NCBI RefSeq assembly: GCF_000024925.1 | Contig: NC_013521.1 | Span: forward strand, 2,046,001 to 2,110,000 | Source: Sanguibacter keddieii DSM 10542 | Lineage (GTDB): Bacteria; Actinomycetota; Actinomycetes; Actinomycetales; Cellulomonadaceae | Length of the DNA stretch: 64,000 bases | Reading direction: 5' to 3' | Part shown: piece after piece, positions 43,741 to 53,112 of the stretch | Position numbering within the stretch: position 1 is the stretch's first letter | Layout of the letters: each line of letters opens with the position of its first letter | Translations under genes and position numbers: made by a program | The notes under the pieces: generated by a model | Told to the model about the DNA's origin: nothing | The model's input: only the letters and a program-made list of their open reading frames with translations | Database searches by the model: none

Positions 43741-44871
43741 ATGACCCGGGCCGCACCACCCCAGCCCAGCGCCGCCGAGCCGGCACCCCCACCCGTGGAC
43801 GACCAGCTCGACCGCTACCGGCAGATGCTCCTCGTCCGCCGCTTCGAGGAGCGCGCCGCACGCGCCTACACCGAGGCGGAGATCGGCGGCTACTGCCACC
43901 TCAACCTCGGTGAGGAGGCCACCGTCGTCGGACTCATGGCGGCGCTCGAGCCGACCGACTACCTCTTCACCAACTACCGCGAGCACGGCTACGCCCTGTG
44001 CCGGGGGATCTCCCCCGGTCGGATCATGGCCGAGCTCTACGGCCGCAGGGACGGCGTCTCCGGCGGGTGGGGCGGGTCCATGCACCTCTTCGACGCGCAG
44101 TCCCGGCTCCTCGGCGGTTACGGCATCGTCGGAGGACAGCTCCCGCTCGCCACCGGCGCCGCCCTCGCGGTCGACTACAGGTCCGGCACCGAGGTCGTCA
44201 TGTGCCTCATGGGCGAGGGCACCACGAACATCGGCGCCTTCCACGAGTCGCTCAACATCGCCGCCCTCTGGGGCCTGCCCGTCGTCTACGTGGTCGTCAA
44301 CAACGGCACCGGGATGGGCACCACCGTCGAGCAGTCCAGCGCGGAGCCGGAGATCTTCCGACGAGCCGCGTCCTACCGGATGGCGTCGGCACGTGTCGAC
44401 GGCACCGACCCCGTGGCGGTCCAGCACGCGGCGGCCGAGGCGGTGCGGGTCGCCCGCTCTGGGCGCCCCTACCTGCTCGAGGCCACGAGCAGCAGGCTCC
44501 GCGGGCACTCGGTCGTGGACCCCGCCGCGTACCGGTCCCCCGAGACGGTCGCGGCCGTCCGGGCGGCCGACCCGGTGAGCCTCCTGGCCGCCTCTCTGGT
44601 CGAGCACGGCGTGACCGAGGAGAGCCTCGCAGAGATCGACCGCGAGGTGCTGGGGGTCGTCGCCGAGGCCGTCGCCTTCGCCGAGGCCAGCCCGCACCCC
44701 GACCCGTCCACGCTGTTCGACCACACGTACGCGACCCCGGTCCCCCACGACTCCCGACGCCTGCCGGGCGACGCGCTCTACCCCGCCGCTCCGCGCCCGT
44801 CGGCGCAGACCGCACCCTCGCAGCCCTCCACCACCCAGCCCTCGACCCCTCAGCCAGGAGCCACCTCATGA
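43741..44871 (+). CDS. Thiamine-dependent 2-oxoacid/acetoin dehydrogenase E1 alpha
   Basis: The 376-residue protein has YRQMLLVRRFEERAARAYTEAEIGGYCHLNLGEEATVVG, then YREHGYALCRGI and GGWGGSMHLFDAQSRLLGGYGIVGGQLPLATGAALA. The thiamine-binding segment reads MGEGTTNIGAFHESLNIAALWGLPVVYVVVNNG, with GEG where GDG is usual. This heterotetrameric type is used by pyruvate, branched-chain and acetoin dehydrogenases; the substrate is not decided. It is the first gene of the operon, with AAGGAG upstream. The C-terminus is a Pro/Thr/Gln-rich tail of about 35 residues that is not conserved. Confidence 0.9.
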   Translation: MTRAAPPQPSAAEPAPPPVDDQLDRYRQMLLVRRFEERAARAYTEAEIGGYCHLNLGEEATVVGLMAALEPTDYLFTNYREHGYALCRGISPGRIMAELYGRRDGVSGGWGGSMHLFDAQSRLLGGYGIVGGQLPLATGAALAVDYRSGTEVVMCLMGEGTTNIGAFHESLNIAALWGLPVVYVVVNNGTGMGTTVEQSSAEPEIFRRAASYRMASARVDGTDPVAVQHAAAEAVRVARSGRPYLLEATSSRLRGHSVVDPAAYRSPETVAAVRAADPVSLLAASLVEHGVTEESLAEIDREVLGVVAEAVAFAEASPHPDPSTLFDHTYATPVPHDSRRLPGDALYPAAPRPSAQTAPSQPSTTQPSTPQPGATS

Positions 44872-45938
44872 GCGTCATGACCTACCGGCAGGCCGTCCAC
44901 GACACCCTGCGCGCCGAGATGCACCGCGACCCCGACGTCCTGCTGCTCGGCGAGGAGATCGGGGTCTTCGAGGGGTCGTACAAGATCACCGCCGGCCTGC
45001 TCGCGGAGTTCGGCGAGAAGCGGGTGAGGGACACCCCGATCGCCGAGGAGGGCTTCACCGGTGCCGCCGTAGGCGCCGCGATGCTCGGGCTGCGCCCGGT
45101 CGTCGAGATCATGACCATCAACTTCTCCCTGCTGGCCCTCGACCAGATCGTCAACCACGCCGCGAAGATCTACGGCATGTTCGGCGGCCAGACCTCCGTC
45201 CCGATGGTGATCCGCACCCCGGGCGGCGGCGGACAGCAGCTCGGCGCGACGCACTCGCAGAACATCGAGCTGTTCTACGCCTTCGTGCCCGGCATGAAGG
45301 TCGTCGCCCCGAGCACACCTGCCGACGCCAAGGCGTTGCTCCTCGCCGCGATCCGCGACGACGACCCCGTCCTGTTCCTGGAGAACCTCGCGCTCTACAA
45401 CACCCGCGGCGAGGTCCCCGACGACGACACCCCCGCCGAGATCGGACGGGCGGCGGTCACCCGTCAGGGCACCGACCTCACCCTCGTCGGCTACTCGCGC
45501 ATGGCCACGGTCGCCCTCGCCGTGGCCGAGGAGCTCGCCCGCACCGACGGCATCGACGTCGAGGTGGTCGACCTGCGCAGCCTGCGACCGCTCGACCGCG
45601 AGACCGTCGTCGCCTCCGTGCGCAAGACGGGCAGCGCCGTGATCGTCGAGGACGACTGGCTCACCTACGGGATCGGCGCCGAGGTCGCGGCCAGCATCTC
45701 GGACGGCGCCTTCGACCACCTCGACGCCCCGGTCCGCCGGGTCGCGATGGCCGAGGTCCCCCTGCCCTACGCAGCGTCCCTCGAGGCAGCGGCCCTGCCG
45801 TCGGCCGACGACGTCGCCCGCGCCGTCCGAGAGACGCTCGACGCCGTCGCGCACCGCGCAGTCCCCCACAGCACCGTCCCCCACCACCCCGTCTCCGACG
45901 ACGCCGTCTCGCTCGATGCCCAGGAGGTCCGCCCGTGA
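44868..45938 (+). CDS. Thiamine-dependent 2-oxoacid/acetoin dehydrogenase E1 beta
   Basis: The 356-residue protein has MTYRQAVHDTLRAEMHRDPDVLLLGEEIGVFEGSYKITAGLLAEFG, RDTPIAEEGFTGAAVGAAMLGLRPVVEIMTINFSLLALDQIVNHAAKI and VVAPSTPADAKALLLAAIRDDDPVLFLENLALYN. Residues after about 325 form a His/Pro/Val-rich tail. ATG at 44868 overlaps the alpha-subunit stop by 4 bp, fixing the start. The beta subunit completes the E1 active site. Confidence 0.93.
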   Translation: MSVMTYRQAVHDTLRAEMHRDPDVLLLGEEIGVFEGSYKITAGLLAEFGEKRVRDTPIAEEGFTGAAVGAAMLGLRPVVEIMTINFSLLALDQIVNHAAKIYGMFGGQTSVPMVIRTPGGGGQQLGATHSQNIELFYAFVPGMKVVAPSTPADAKALLLAAIRDDDPVLFLENLALYNTRGEVPDDDTPAEIGRAAVTRQGTDLTLVGYSRMATVALAVAEELARTDGIDVEVVDLRSLRPLDRETVVASVRKTGSAVIVEDDWLTYGIGAEVAASISDGAFDHLDAPVRRVAMAEVPLPYAASLEAAALPSADDVARAVRETLDAVAHRAVPHSTVPHHPVSDDAVSLDAQEVRP

Positions 45939-47263
45939 TCGAGATCCGCATGCCCCGCCTCTCCGACACCATGGAGGAGGGCACCATCACCTCCTGGGCC
46001 GCCGAGGTCGGCAGCCAGGTCACCGCAGGGCAGGTGCTCCTCGAGGTCGAGACGGACAAGGCCGTCATGGAGCAGGAGGCCTTCGAGTCCGGCACCCTCA
46101 CGCACGTGCTCGTCCCCGCCGGGGGCACCGCGAGGATCGGGGAGGTGATCGCCGTCCTCGACGGACCGGAGGTGCTCGACCGCCAGGAGCAGCCTGCAGG
46201 CGCCACCGGACCGACGACCGCCGCGACCCACCTCGCACCGGCACCGGCACCGGGCCCCGGCCCAGCACCCACCGAGCCACGCACGTCGTCGAGCACGACC
46301 GCCACACCTGCCTCGCCTCTCGTCCGGCGCCTGGCCCGGGAGCACGGCGTCGACCTCACCCACGTCACCGGGACCGGGCCCGGTGGTCGCGTCGTCCGAC
46401 GGGACCTCGAGTCCCACCTCAGCAGGGCGGCAGAGGCAGGAGCGCAGACGCACCCCGACCGGACCGGCCCTGCGACGCACCCCGCACCAGCAGACCGTCA
46501 CACGGCCGACCAGGGCGCCGGGCACCTGGGCACAGCCGGCTCAGGCACCACAGACCTCCGCGGGCCCGTCGAGCACCCTGTAGCCCCCGCGCGACGCGTC
46601 ACCGCGGAGCGCCTCACGGCGAGCACCTCCACCGTCCCCCAGTTCTCCGTGACCGCCACGGCCGACGTCACCGAGCTCGTCCGGCTCCGCACGCGTCTCT
46701 GCGACGGCCTGCGGGACGGCGACCGGGCGACGGTGAGCCTCAACGACCTCGTCGTGCGGGCGAGCGCCCTCGCGCTCCGCGCGCACCCCGAGGTGAACGC
46801 CTCGTACGTCGACCGTCCCGGGGGTCCGGTGCTGCAGCTCCACGCACGGGTGAACGTCGGGGTCGCCGTCGCCACCGAGCACGGGCTGGTGGTCCCCGTC
46901 GTCCACGACGCCGACCGGCTCGCCGTCTCCGGCGTGCACGAGACCGTGGCGTCGCTCGCCGCGGCCGCGCACGAGCGCCGGCTCAGCGTCGAGCAGATGC
47001 AGGGCGGCACCTTCACGGTGTCCAACCTCGGGATGCTCGGGGTCGAGCACTTCCGGGCGATCGTCAACCCGCCCGAGGCGGCGATCCTCGCGGTCGGCGC
47101 GGTGCGCCGAGAGGCCGCCGTCCTCGACGGCGAGGTCACGGTGCGCGACGCCATGACGCTGACGGTGTCCGTGGACCACCGGGCTGTCGACGGCGCCGGG
47201 GCAGCGCGGTTCCTCCAGACGCTCGTGCGCCTGCTCGAGCACCCCTGGGCCGTCGTGGCCTGA
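45935..47263 (+). CDS. Dihydrolipoamide acyltransferase E2
   Basis: The 442-residue protein has one N-terminal lipoyl domain (LEVETDKAVMEQEAFESG, lipoylated K42), an Ala/Pro linker, an E3-binding domain (ASPLVRRLAREHGVDLTHVTGTGPGGRVVRRDLESHL), a second linker and the C-terminal catalytic domain with HRAVDG near residue 418. GTG start overlaps the E1 beta stop by 4 bp. It should accept the acyl group from E1 and pass it to CoA. No E3 gene lies nearby, so a shared lipoamide dehydrogenase is assumed. Confidence 0.93.
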   Translation: MIEIRMPRLSDTMEEGTITSWAAEVGSQVTAGQVLLEVETDKAVMEQEAFESGTLTHVLVPAGGTARIGEVIAVLDGPEVLDRQEQPAGATGPTTAATHLAPAPAPGPGPAPTEPRTSSSTTATPASPLVRRLAREHGVDLTHVTGTGPGGRVVRRDLESHLSRAAEAGAQTHPDRTGPATHPAPADRHTADQGAGHLGTAGSGTTDLRGPVEHPVAPARRVTAERLTASTSTVPQFSVTATADVTELVRLRTRLCDGLRDGDRATVSLNDLVVRASALALRAHPEVNASYVDRPGGPVLQLHARVNVGVAVATEHGLVVPVVHDADRLAVSGVHETVASLAAAAHERRLSVEQMQGGTFTVSNLGMLGVEHFRAIVNPPEAAILAVGAVRREAAVLDGEVTVRDAMTLTVSVDHRAVDGAGAARFLQTLVRLLEHPWAVVA

Positions 47264-47512
47264 GCGGACCCGTCGGGGACGTCCGCCGGGCCCTCGACGT
47301 CCGTCCTCCACGTTCACCAGGCGACCTCTCGGTGACCTCCCGGTGGCCGACGGACGACCCTCAGGTGTCGTCCGGCGGCGCCAGGTGAGCACCAGGCCCC
47401 ACCCTGGTGAACGGTCGGAGAACAGTCCCCAAAATCCAGCGTTACTGCAGATCAGCGGTGTTCTCGCTCCATAGTCTTGGCGCGTTCACCCCGATCTGAC
47501 TGGAGTCACGCG
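47264..47512. other. Intergenic region upstream of the Ugp-like operon
   Basis: No coding frame or clear RNA is seen. A weak inverted repeat GCGGAC...GTCCGC follows the E2 stop. TAGTCT at 47472-47477 is a possible -10 box for the permease gene. Confidence 0.45.
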
Positions 47513-48463
47513 ATGACCTCCGCGGCACTGGACGCGCCCCCCGCGCTGTCCGCTCCCCCTGTTCCTCCACCCGTGCGCCGGCGCCCTCGCGCCCGCCGGT
47601 GGATGTCGTACCTCACGTTCGTCGCCCTCGCCGGGCCGAACGTCGCACTGCTCGTGATCTTCGTCTACAAGCCGCTGCTGCAGAGCTTCCAGTACTCGAC
47701 GCTCCAGTGGAACATCGGCTCCCCGACCGCACGCAACGTCGGCCTCGGCAACTACGTCGACTGGTTCCAGGACCCGCGGACGCCGGAGATCCTCACCACC
47801 ACCGCGATCTTCACGGTCGCGACCGTCGGCGGCTCGCTGGTCCTCGGCCTCCTGCTCGCCCTGCTGCTCAACCAGCGCCTCGCCGGGCGCGGCATCGCCC
47901 GCACGGTCGCCTTCGCGCCCTACGTGCTCTCGGGCATCGCGGTCGGCATGCTGTGGCTGTTCATCTTCGACCCGCGCTACGGGCTGATGTCCACGGTCCT
48001 CGCCTGGATCGGGCTCAACTCGCCCGACTGGTACAACGACGGCCCCTGGGCCCTCGCGATGGTGATCATCGTCTACCTGTGGAAGAACATCGGCTACGTC
48101 GCCCTCATCTACCTGGCCGGCCTGCAGGCCGTCCCGCAGGACCTGCGCGACGCCGCCGCCCTCGACGGGGCGTCCTCGCGACGCACGCTCGTCTCGATCG
48201 TGCTGCCGCTGCTCGGACCGACCACGTTCTTCCTGTCGGTCACCACGCTGCTCAGCTCGCTGCAGTCCTTCGACATCATCCACGCGATGACCAAGGGCGG
48301 CCCGCTCGGCAGCACCACGACCCTCATGTACCAGATCTACCAGGAGAGCTTCGTGTCCGGCCGTGCCGGGTACGCCTCCGCCGTCGCGACGATCCTCTTC
48401 GGCATCCTGCTGGTCGTCACCCTCGTCCAGCTGAAGTTCGTCGAGCGGAAGGTGCACTACTGA
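47513..48463 (+). CDS. Sugar/glycerol-3-phosphate ABC transporter permease (UgpA/MalF-like)
   Basis: The 316-residue permease has a Pro/Ala-rich N-terminus, a first helix YLTFVALAGPNVALLVIFVYKPLLQSFQYS and five more segments. The EAA loop is DAAALDGASSRRTLVSIVLPLLGPT. The second permease and an SBP follow, with a glycerophosphodiesterase last, which suggests a Ugp-type system. ATG at 47513 with GGAG upstream was chosen. No ATPase gene is nearby, so it probably uses a shared MsiK/UgpC-type ATPase. Confidence 0.92.
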   Translation: MTSAALDAPPALSAPPVPPPVRRRPRARRWMSYLTFVALAGPNVALLVIFVYKPLLQSFQYSTLQWNIGSPTARNVGLGNYVDWFQDPRTPEILTTTAIFTVATVGGSLVLGLLLALLLNQRLAGRGIARTVAFAPYVLSGIAVGMLWLFIFDPRYGLMSTVLAWIGLNSPDWYNDGPWALAMVIIVYLWKNIGYVALIYLAGLQAVPQDLRDAAALDGASSRRTLVSIVLPLLGPTTFFLSVTTLLSSLQSFDIIHAMTKGGPLGSTTTLMYQIYQESFVSGRAGYASAVATILFGILLVVTLVQLKFVERKVHY

Positions 48464-49422
48464 TGAGCCTCGACCTCCCCACCCGCTCGGCGTCCACGCC
48501 CCCCGGCCCCACGCCCACCGGCTCCGGGTCGACCACCCCGCCGGCGACCCGCGGCTCCCGGAAGCCTGCCAAGGACCGCGGTGCCCCGCAGGCCCGCACC
48601 GGGACCCTGCCGGGCACGGTCGCCTCGTACGTGACCATGGTCGTAGCGGTCGGCGTCATGTCGGTCCCGCTGCTGTGGATGCTGTTCGCGAGCTTCAAGC
48701 AGCCGGACGAGATCTACTCCATCCCGCTGCAGTGGCTGCCGGCCAGCTTCGAGCCGGACAACTACGCGCAGGTCGCGGACACGCTGCCCATCGGCCGGCT
48801 GTTCCTCAACAGCCTGGGGCTGACGATCGTCGGCTCCGGCCTGAAGATGCTGCTCGGCCTGTGCTGCGCCTACGCGCTGGTGTTCCTGGAGTTCCCGGCC
48901 AAGAAGGTCGTGTTCGCCGTCGTGATCTTCGCGCTGCTCATCCCGCAGCAGATCACGATCATCCCGAACTACACGCTCGTGGCCTCGCTCGGGTGGCTCA
49001 ACACGTACCAGGGGATCCTGGTGCCGGGCCTGGCGAGCGCCTTCGGGACCTTCCTGTTCCGCCAGCACTTCCTCACGCTCCCCGTCTCGATCCTCGAGGC
49101 GGCCGCGCTCGACGGCGCCGGTCACTGGCGGCGGCTCTGGGGCTTCGTGCTCCCGATGTCGCTCCCCACGATCGCGGCGGTCGGCCTCGTGTCGATGGTC
49201 GCCGAGTGGAACGAGTACCTGTGGCCGTTCCTCGTGGTCGACAACGCCGAGATGATGACGCTCCCGGTCGGGCTGACGCTGCTGCAGAACGTCGACGGTC
49301 TCAACAACTGGGGCGTGCTCATGGCCGCCACGGTGCTGGTGACCGCGCCGATCCTCGCGGTGTTCCTCGTCCTGCAGCGCCGCCTCGTGGCGGGCCTGAC
49401 CGCCGGCGCCGTGACGGGCTGA
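48463..49422 (+). CDS. Sugar/glycerol-3-phosphate ABC transporter permease (UgpE/MalG-like)
   Basis: The 319-residue permease has a Pro/Thr/Ser-rich first 50 residues and six helices, starting TVASYVTMVVAVGVMSVPLLWMLFASFK. LPVSILEAAALDGAGHWRRLWGFVLPMSLPTIAA is the EAA loop. ATG overlaps the preceding TGA by one base (TGATG). It partners with the upstream permease. Confidence 0.93.
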   Translation: MSLDLPTRSASTPPGPTPTGSGSTTPPATRGSRKPAKDRGAPQARTGTLPGTVASYVTMVVAVGVMSVPLLWMLFASFKQPDEIYSIPLQWLPASFEPDNYAQVADTLPIGRLFLNSLGLTIVGSGLKMLLGLCCAYALVFLEFPAKKVVFAVVIFALLIPQQITIIPNYTLVASLGWLNTYQGILVPGLASAFGTFLFRQHFLTLPVSILEAAALDGAGHWRRLWGFVLPMSLPTIAAVGLVSMVAEWNEYLWPFLVVDNAEMMTLPVGLTLLQNVDGLNNWGVLMAATVLVTAPILAVFLVLQRRLVAGLTAGAVTG

Positions 49423-49561
49423 CCAGCCCGCACCCCTGATCCACGGGCCGGACGAACCTGACCGGCCCGTCTCGTACCACCTGACGCACCTCGTCCCACC
49501 AGACCTACCTGCCTTGATCTTCTTCACGTCCTCGTAGCACCACACTCAAGGAGCACCTCTC

Positions 49562-50944
49562 GTGTCGAACTCGACCAACGTCTTCTCCGCCGCGAACGGC
49601 TGGACCCCCAGCCGCCGCAGCGTCCTGCAGCTCGGTGGCCTCGGCGCCCTCGGCCTGGCCCTGGCTGCCTGCAGCGGCCCCTCCGTCAGCGAGGGCAGCG
49701 CCCGCGCCGACGCCGAGCCCGCGACCGACTGGTCCTCGGTCACCCCGGCCACGGAGATCACCTGGTGGTCCAACCACCCGGGCGCCTCGAAGCCCATCGA
49801 GGAAGAGCTCATCAAGCGCTTCAACGCCGTGCACCCCGAGATCGCCGTCAAGCTCGTCACCGCGGGCGCCAACTACGACGAGGTCGCCCAGCGCTTCCAG
49901 GCGGCGTCCTCGACGTCGAACCTCCCCGACCTGGTCATCTCGTCGGACGTCTGGTGGTTCCGCTACTTCCTCAACGGCCAGATCATGCCGCTCGACGAGA
50001 TCTTCTCGCACCTCGAGGTCGAAACCGCAGACTTCAACGCGACGCTGTACTCGGACTACGAGTTCGACTCCAAGCACTGGGCCGCGCCCTACGCCCGCTC
50101 CACGCCGCTCTTCTACTACAACAAGACGGTGTGGGCTGCTGCCGGCCTGCCCGACCGCGGACCGAAGACGTGGGCCGAGCTCGAGGAGTGGGCTCCGGCC
50201 ATCCGCGAGCAGCTGCCCGCCGACGGCGCGCCGCTGGGCCTGGGCACCGGGACCTCGTGGGCCGGCTGGTGGATGGAGAACATCATCTGGGGCCAGGGCG
50301 GCGCCTACTCGGACGAGTGGAAGGTCACCCTCGACACCCCGCAGGCCGAGGCGGCCGGCGAGTTCGTCCGCGGCCTGTTCAACGACTCGAAGGTCGCGGG
50401 CGTCGGCACCGACACCCAGGCGAACTTCGCCGCGGGCATCTTCGGCTCCTTCGTCGGCTCGACCGGGTCGCTCAAGGGCCTGCTCGACGCTGCCGACTTC
50501 GAGCTCGGCACCTCGTTCCTGCCCGACGGCCCGAACGGCTCGGGCGTCCCGACCGGTGGCACCGGCCTCGCGATCCCCGCGTCGCGCTCCCCCGAGCAGC
50601 AGCTCGCCGCGGCGATCTTCCTCGCTTTCATCACGGACCCCGACAATACGGCGTACTTCTCGGCGAACACCGGCTACATGCCCGTTCGTACCTCCGCGCA
50701 GGAGGGTGAGACGATGACGGAGATCTACGCGAACACCCCGCAGTTCCGCACGGCGATCGACCAGCTCGAGCAGAAGACGCGCACCCAGGACTGGGTCCGC
50801 GTGTTCGTGCCCGGCGGTGACCAGATCCTCACCGACGGCATCGAGCAGATGGTGCTCAAGAACACCCCGGCCGCCGAGGCGTGGGCTGCGATCACACCCC
50901 GACTGGAGAAGGCGTTCTCCGAGAACGTGGAGCCCTACCTGTGA
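49562..50944 (+). CDS. ABC transporter substrate-binding lipoprotein (Ugp-like)
   Basis: The 460-residue protein has a twin-arginine-type signal (PSRRSVLQLGGLGALGLALAAC) with lipobox LAAC, so it is probably exported folded by Tat and lipidated. The body is an SBP_bac_1 type: ITWWSNHPGASKPIEEELIKRFNAVHPEIAVKLVTAGANYDEVAQRFQAASSTSNLPDLVISSDVWWFRYFLNGQIMPLDE. The rest fits glycerol-phosphate/sugar binding proteins. GTG at 49562 has AAGGAG upstream. Lies 139 bp after the permease gene. Confidence 0.92.
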   Translation: MSNSTNVFSAANGWTPSRRSVLQLGGLGALGLALAACSGPSVSEGSARADAEPATDWSSVTPATEITWWSNHPGASKPIEEELIKRFNAVHPEIAVKLVTAGANYDEVAQRFQAASSTSNLPDLVISSDVWWFRYFLNGQIMPLDEIFSHLEVETADFNATLYSDYEFDSKHWAAPYARSTPLFYYNKTVWAAAGLPDRGPKTWAELEEWAPAIREQLPADGAPLGLGTGTSWAGWWMENIIWGQGGAYSDEWKVTLDTPQAEAAGEFVRGLFNDSKVAGVGTDTQANFAAGIFGSFVGSTGSLKGLLDAADFELGTSFLPDGPNGSGVPTGGTGLAIPASRSPEQQLAAAIFLAFITDPDNTAYFSANTGYMPVRTSAQEGETMTEIYANTPQFRTAIDQLEQKTRTQDWVRVFVPGGDQILTDGIEQMVLKNTPAAEAWAAITPRLEKAFSENVEPYL

Positions 50945-51741
50945 CCACCGCACCCCTCGCCGCACCGCTCGAGGCGCAGCGCAGCACCAGACCCATGGTG
51001 ATCGCGCACCGCGGCAGCTCGTCCCTCGCCCCGCAGAACACGCTCGCCGCCTTCGAGTCGGCATGGCGCAGCGGGGCGGACAGCATCGAGATCGACATCC
51101 AGCTCGACGCCGACGGCGCTCCCGTGGTCATCCACGACGACACCGTCGACGCGACGACCAACGGGTCGGGTGCCGTGGCCGAGATGCACTCGGACGAGCT
51201 GCGTCGCCTCGACGCCGGGTCGTGGTTCTCCCCCGCCTACGCGGGTCAGCGGATCCCGACCTTCGACGAGGTGCTCGAGCTGCTCGTCGCCCGCGAGGGC
51301 ATCGAGCTGCTGCTCGAGCTCAAGGGCGACTGGGACGCTGCCGGGGTGCAGGTCGCGGTCGACGCGATCCGCGCGGCCGGTCTGACCGGCCGCGTCCTGG
51401 CGCAGAGCTTCTCGCGGGAGACCGTCGCCGCGCTGCGCGACGTGGCACCCGAGATGCGTCGTGGGCTGCTCGTCTTCGAGGTCGACCACACGCTGCTCGA
51501 CGTGTGCGCCGAGCTCGGGGTCGTCGCGTGCAACCCGCACGGCGGCCTGCTCCTCGACGACCAGACGCTGCTCCCGCGCCTGCAGGCGGCCGGCGTCCAG
51601 GTCATGGTGTGGACGGCCAACGAGCCCGAGCACTGGGCGCTCCTCGTCGAGGCCCGCGTCGACGCGATCATCACCGACCGCCCGGACGCCCTCGTCGGCT
51701 GGCTCTCGGCCACCGGCGCGGCGCCGTCACCGCGAGGCTGA
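50941..51741 (+). CDS. Glycerophosphodiester phosphodiesterase (GDPD)
   Basis: The 266-residue enzyme has MVIAHRGSSSLAPQNTLAAFESAWRSGADSIEIDIQLDADGAPVVIHDDTVDATTNGSG, which contains the catalytic His-Arg, Glu and Asp metal ligands and the second His. The usual PENT is PQNT here. It has no signal peptide, so it would act in the cytoplasm on imported glycerophosphodiesters, releasing glycerol 3-phosphate. GTG start overlaps the SBP stop by 4 bp. A strong hairpin follows. Confidence 0.93.
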   Translation: MTTAPLAAPLEAQRSTRPMVIAHRGSSSLAPQNTLAAFESAWRSGADSIEIDIQLDADGAPVVIHDDTVDATTNGSGAVAEMHSDELRRLDAGSWFSPAYAGQRIPTFDEVLELLVAREGIELLLELKGDWDAAGVQVAVDAIRAAGLTGRVLAQSFSRETVAALRDVAPEMRRGLLVFEVDHTLLDVCAELGVVACNPHGGLLLDDQTLLPRLQAAGVQVMVWTANEPEHWALLVEARVDAIITDRPDALVGWLSATGAAPSPRG

Positions 51742-51761
51742 CGACCCGCGCACGGCAGCGG

Positions 51762-51794
51762 CGGCCCCGCACCCCCTCGGGGGGTGCGGGGCCG
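51762..51794 (+). terminator. Strong hairpin terminator after the GDPD gene
   Basis: Two perfectly complementary 15-bp arms, CGGCCCCGCACCCCC and its complement, close a 3-nt loop. No T-run follows. Confidence 0.88.
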
Positions 51795-51909
51795 TCCGCG
51801 TGCTGCCGGGCTGGTCGTCGACCGGATCCTGGCGGCGTCCGTGGCTCCTGGCGGTCTGCCGTGCGGCGGTACCCACAGGCTCTCCCCTGCGCTGACCTGG
51901 GGCGAGAGC

Positions 51910-51915
51910 TACAGT
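51910..51915 (+). promoter_or_regulatory. Leaderless -10 box of the type III PKS gene
   Basis: TACAGT ends 6 nt before the ATG at 51922 and no ribosome binding site is present. Confidence 0.55.
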
Positions 51916-51921
51916 CGCGTC

Positions 51922-53112
51922 ATGACCATCAGCGTCCGGTCCGTCTCCACCGCCGTCCCTCCCACGGTCATCCAGCAGCCCGACATGCGTGACCTGCTCC
52001 TCGCGCAGCCCGGCCGCAGCCGGCTCGCGCGGCGCCTGGTGTCTGCGGCCTTCGACGCCTCCGCGATCGACACCCGCCACACCGTCGTCACCGACCTCTC
52101 GCCGACGAGCCCGTCACGGCGGACACCGCGCCCGGACGACGCCCCCGAGCCGTTCTTCGTCGACCCCGCCGACGGCACGGTGCTCTCGCCGACCACCCGC
52201 CCGCGCAACGACCGCTACGTCGCCGAGGTGCCCGGCCTGATCCTCGAGGCGGCGCGCGGCGCCCTGGCGGCGTCGGGAGGGCTCGGGACCGGGGACGTGA
52301 CGCACGTGGTCACCGCGTCGTGCACGGGGTTCTTCGCTCCCGGTCCCGACTACGTCCTGGTTCGCGACCTGGGGCTCCCCGCGACGACCCGGCGGCTGCA
52401 CGTGGGGTTCATGGGCTGCTACGCGGCGTTCCCGGCGCTGTCAGCAGCCCGGTCGATCTGCGCCGAGGACCCGGGCGCGGTCGTGCTCGTGGTCTGCGTC
52501 GAGCTGTGCTCCCTGCACCTCGAGGCCTCGGACGACCCCGACACCATCGTGGCGTCGTCGGTCTTCGCCGACGGCGCGGCGGCCGCCGTGGTCACCGCCC
52601 GGCCCGCGCCGGCCGGGCACCTGGTCCTCGACCTGGACACCCTGCGCACCGCGCTGACGCCCGTCGGCGAGCAGGACATGGCGTGGACCATCGGCGACCA
52701 CGGCTTCGAGATGGTCCTCTCCCGGTACGTCCCCTCGATCATCTCCGAGCACATCCGCGGCGCCCTCGACCCGCTGCTCGCCGAGGTCGGCAGCGACTGC
52801 GACCGCGCCGCCGGGGAGATCGGCCGGTGGGCCGTGCACCCCGGTGGTCGGTCGGTCCTCGACAAGGTCCAGGACGCCCTCGGCCTCGACGACGAGCAGA
52901 TGGCACCGTCCCGAGACGTCCTGCGCGAGCACGGCAACATGTCGAGCGCGACCGTGCTGTTCATCCTCGCCCGGCTCCTCGACGCCGCGGCCGCGGGTGC
53001 TCCTGGGCCAGGCGAGCGCGAGACCGTGTGCGCCATGGCCTTCGGCCCCGGGCTCACGGTCGAGTCGGCGCTGCTGACGCTGCGCCGGGCCGACGACCGG
53101 GCTGCTGCGTGA
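51922..53112 (+). CDS. Type III polyketide synthase
   Basis: The 396-residue protein has the chalcone/stilbene synthase fold with the catalytic triad Cys166 (GFMGCYAAFPAL), His306 (WAVHPGG) and Asn339 (EHGNMSSATVLF). It should condense malonyl-CoA on an acyl-CoA starter. Actinobacterial relatives in similar clusters make alkylresorcinols or pyrones. ATG at 51922 was chosen because a TACAGT box lies 6 nt upstream. A methyltransferase gene starts 4 bp before its stop, followed by a flavin enzyme; a UbiA gene is convergent downstream. Confidence 0.95.
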   Translation: MTISVRSVSTAVPPTVIQQPDMRDLLLAQPGRSRLARRLVSAAFDASAIDTRHTVVTDLSPTSPSRRTPRPDDAPEPFFVDPADGTVLSPTTRPRNDRYVAEVPGLILEAARGALAASGGLGTGDVTHVVTASCTGFFAPGPDYVLVRDLGLPATTRRLHVGFMGCYAAFPALSAARSICAEDPGAVVLVVCVELCSLHLEASDDPDTIVASSVFADGAAAAVVTARPAPAGHLVLDLDTLRTALTPVGEQDMAWTIGDHGFEMVLSRYVPSIISEHIRGALDPLLAEVGSDCDRAAGEIGRWAVHPGGRSVLDKVQDALGLDDEQMAPSRDVLREHGNMSSATVLFILARLLDAAAAGAPGPGERETVCAMAFGPGLTVESALLTLRRADDRAAA

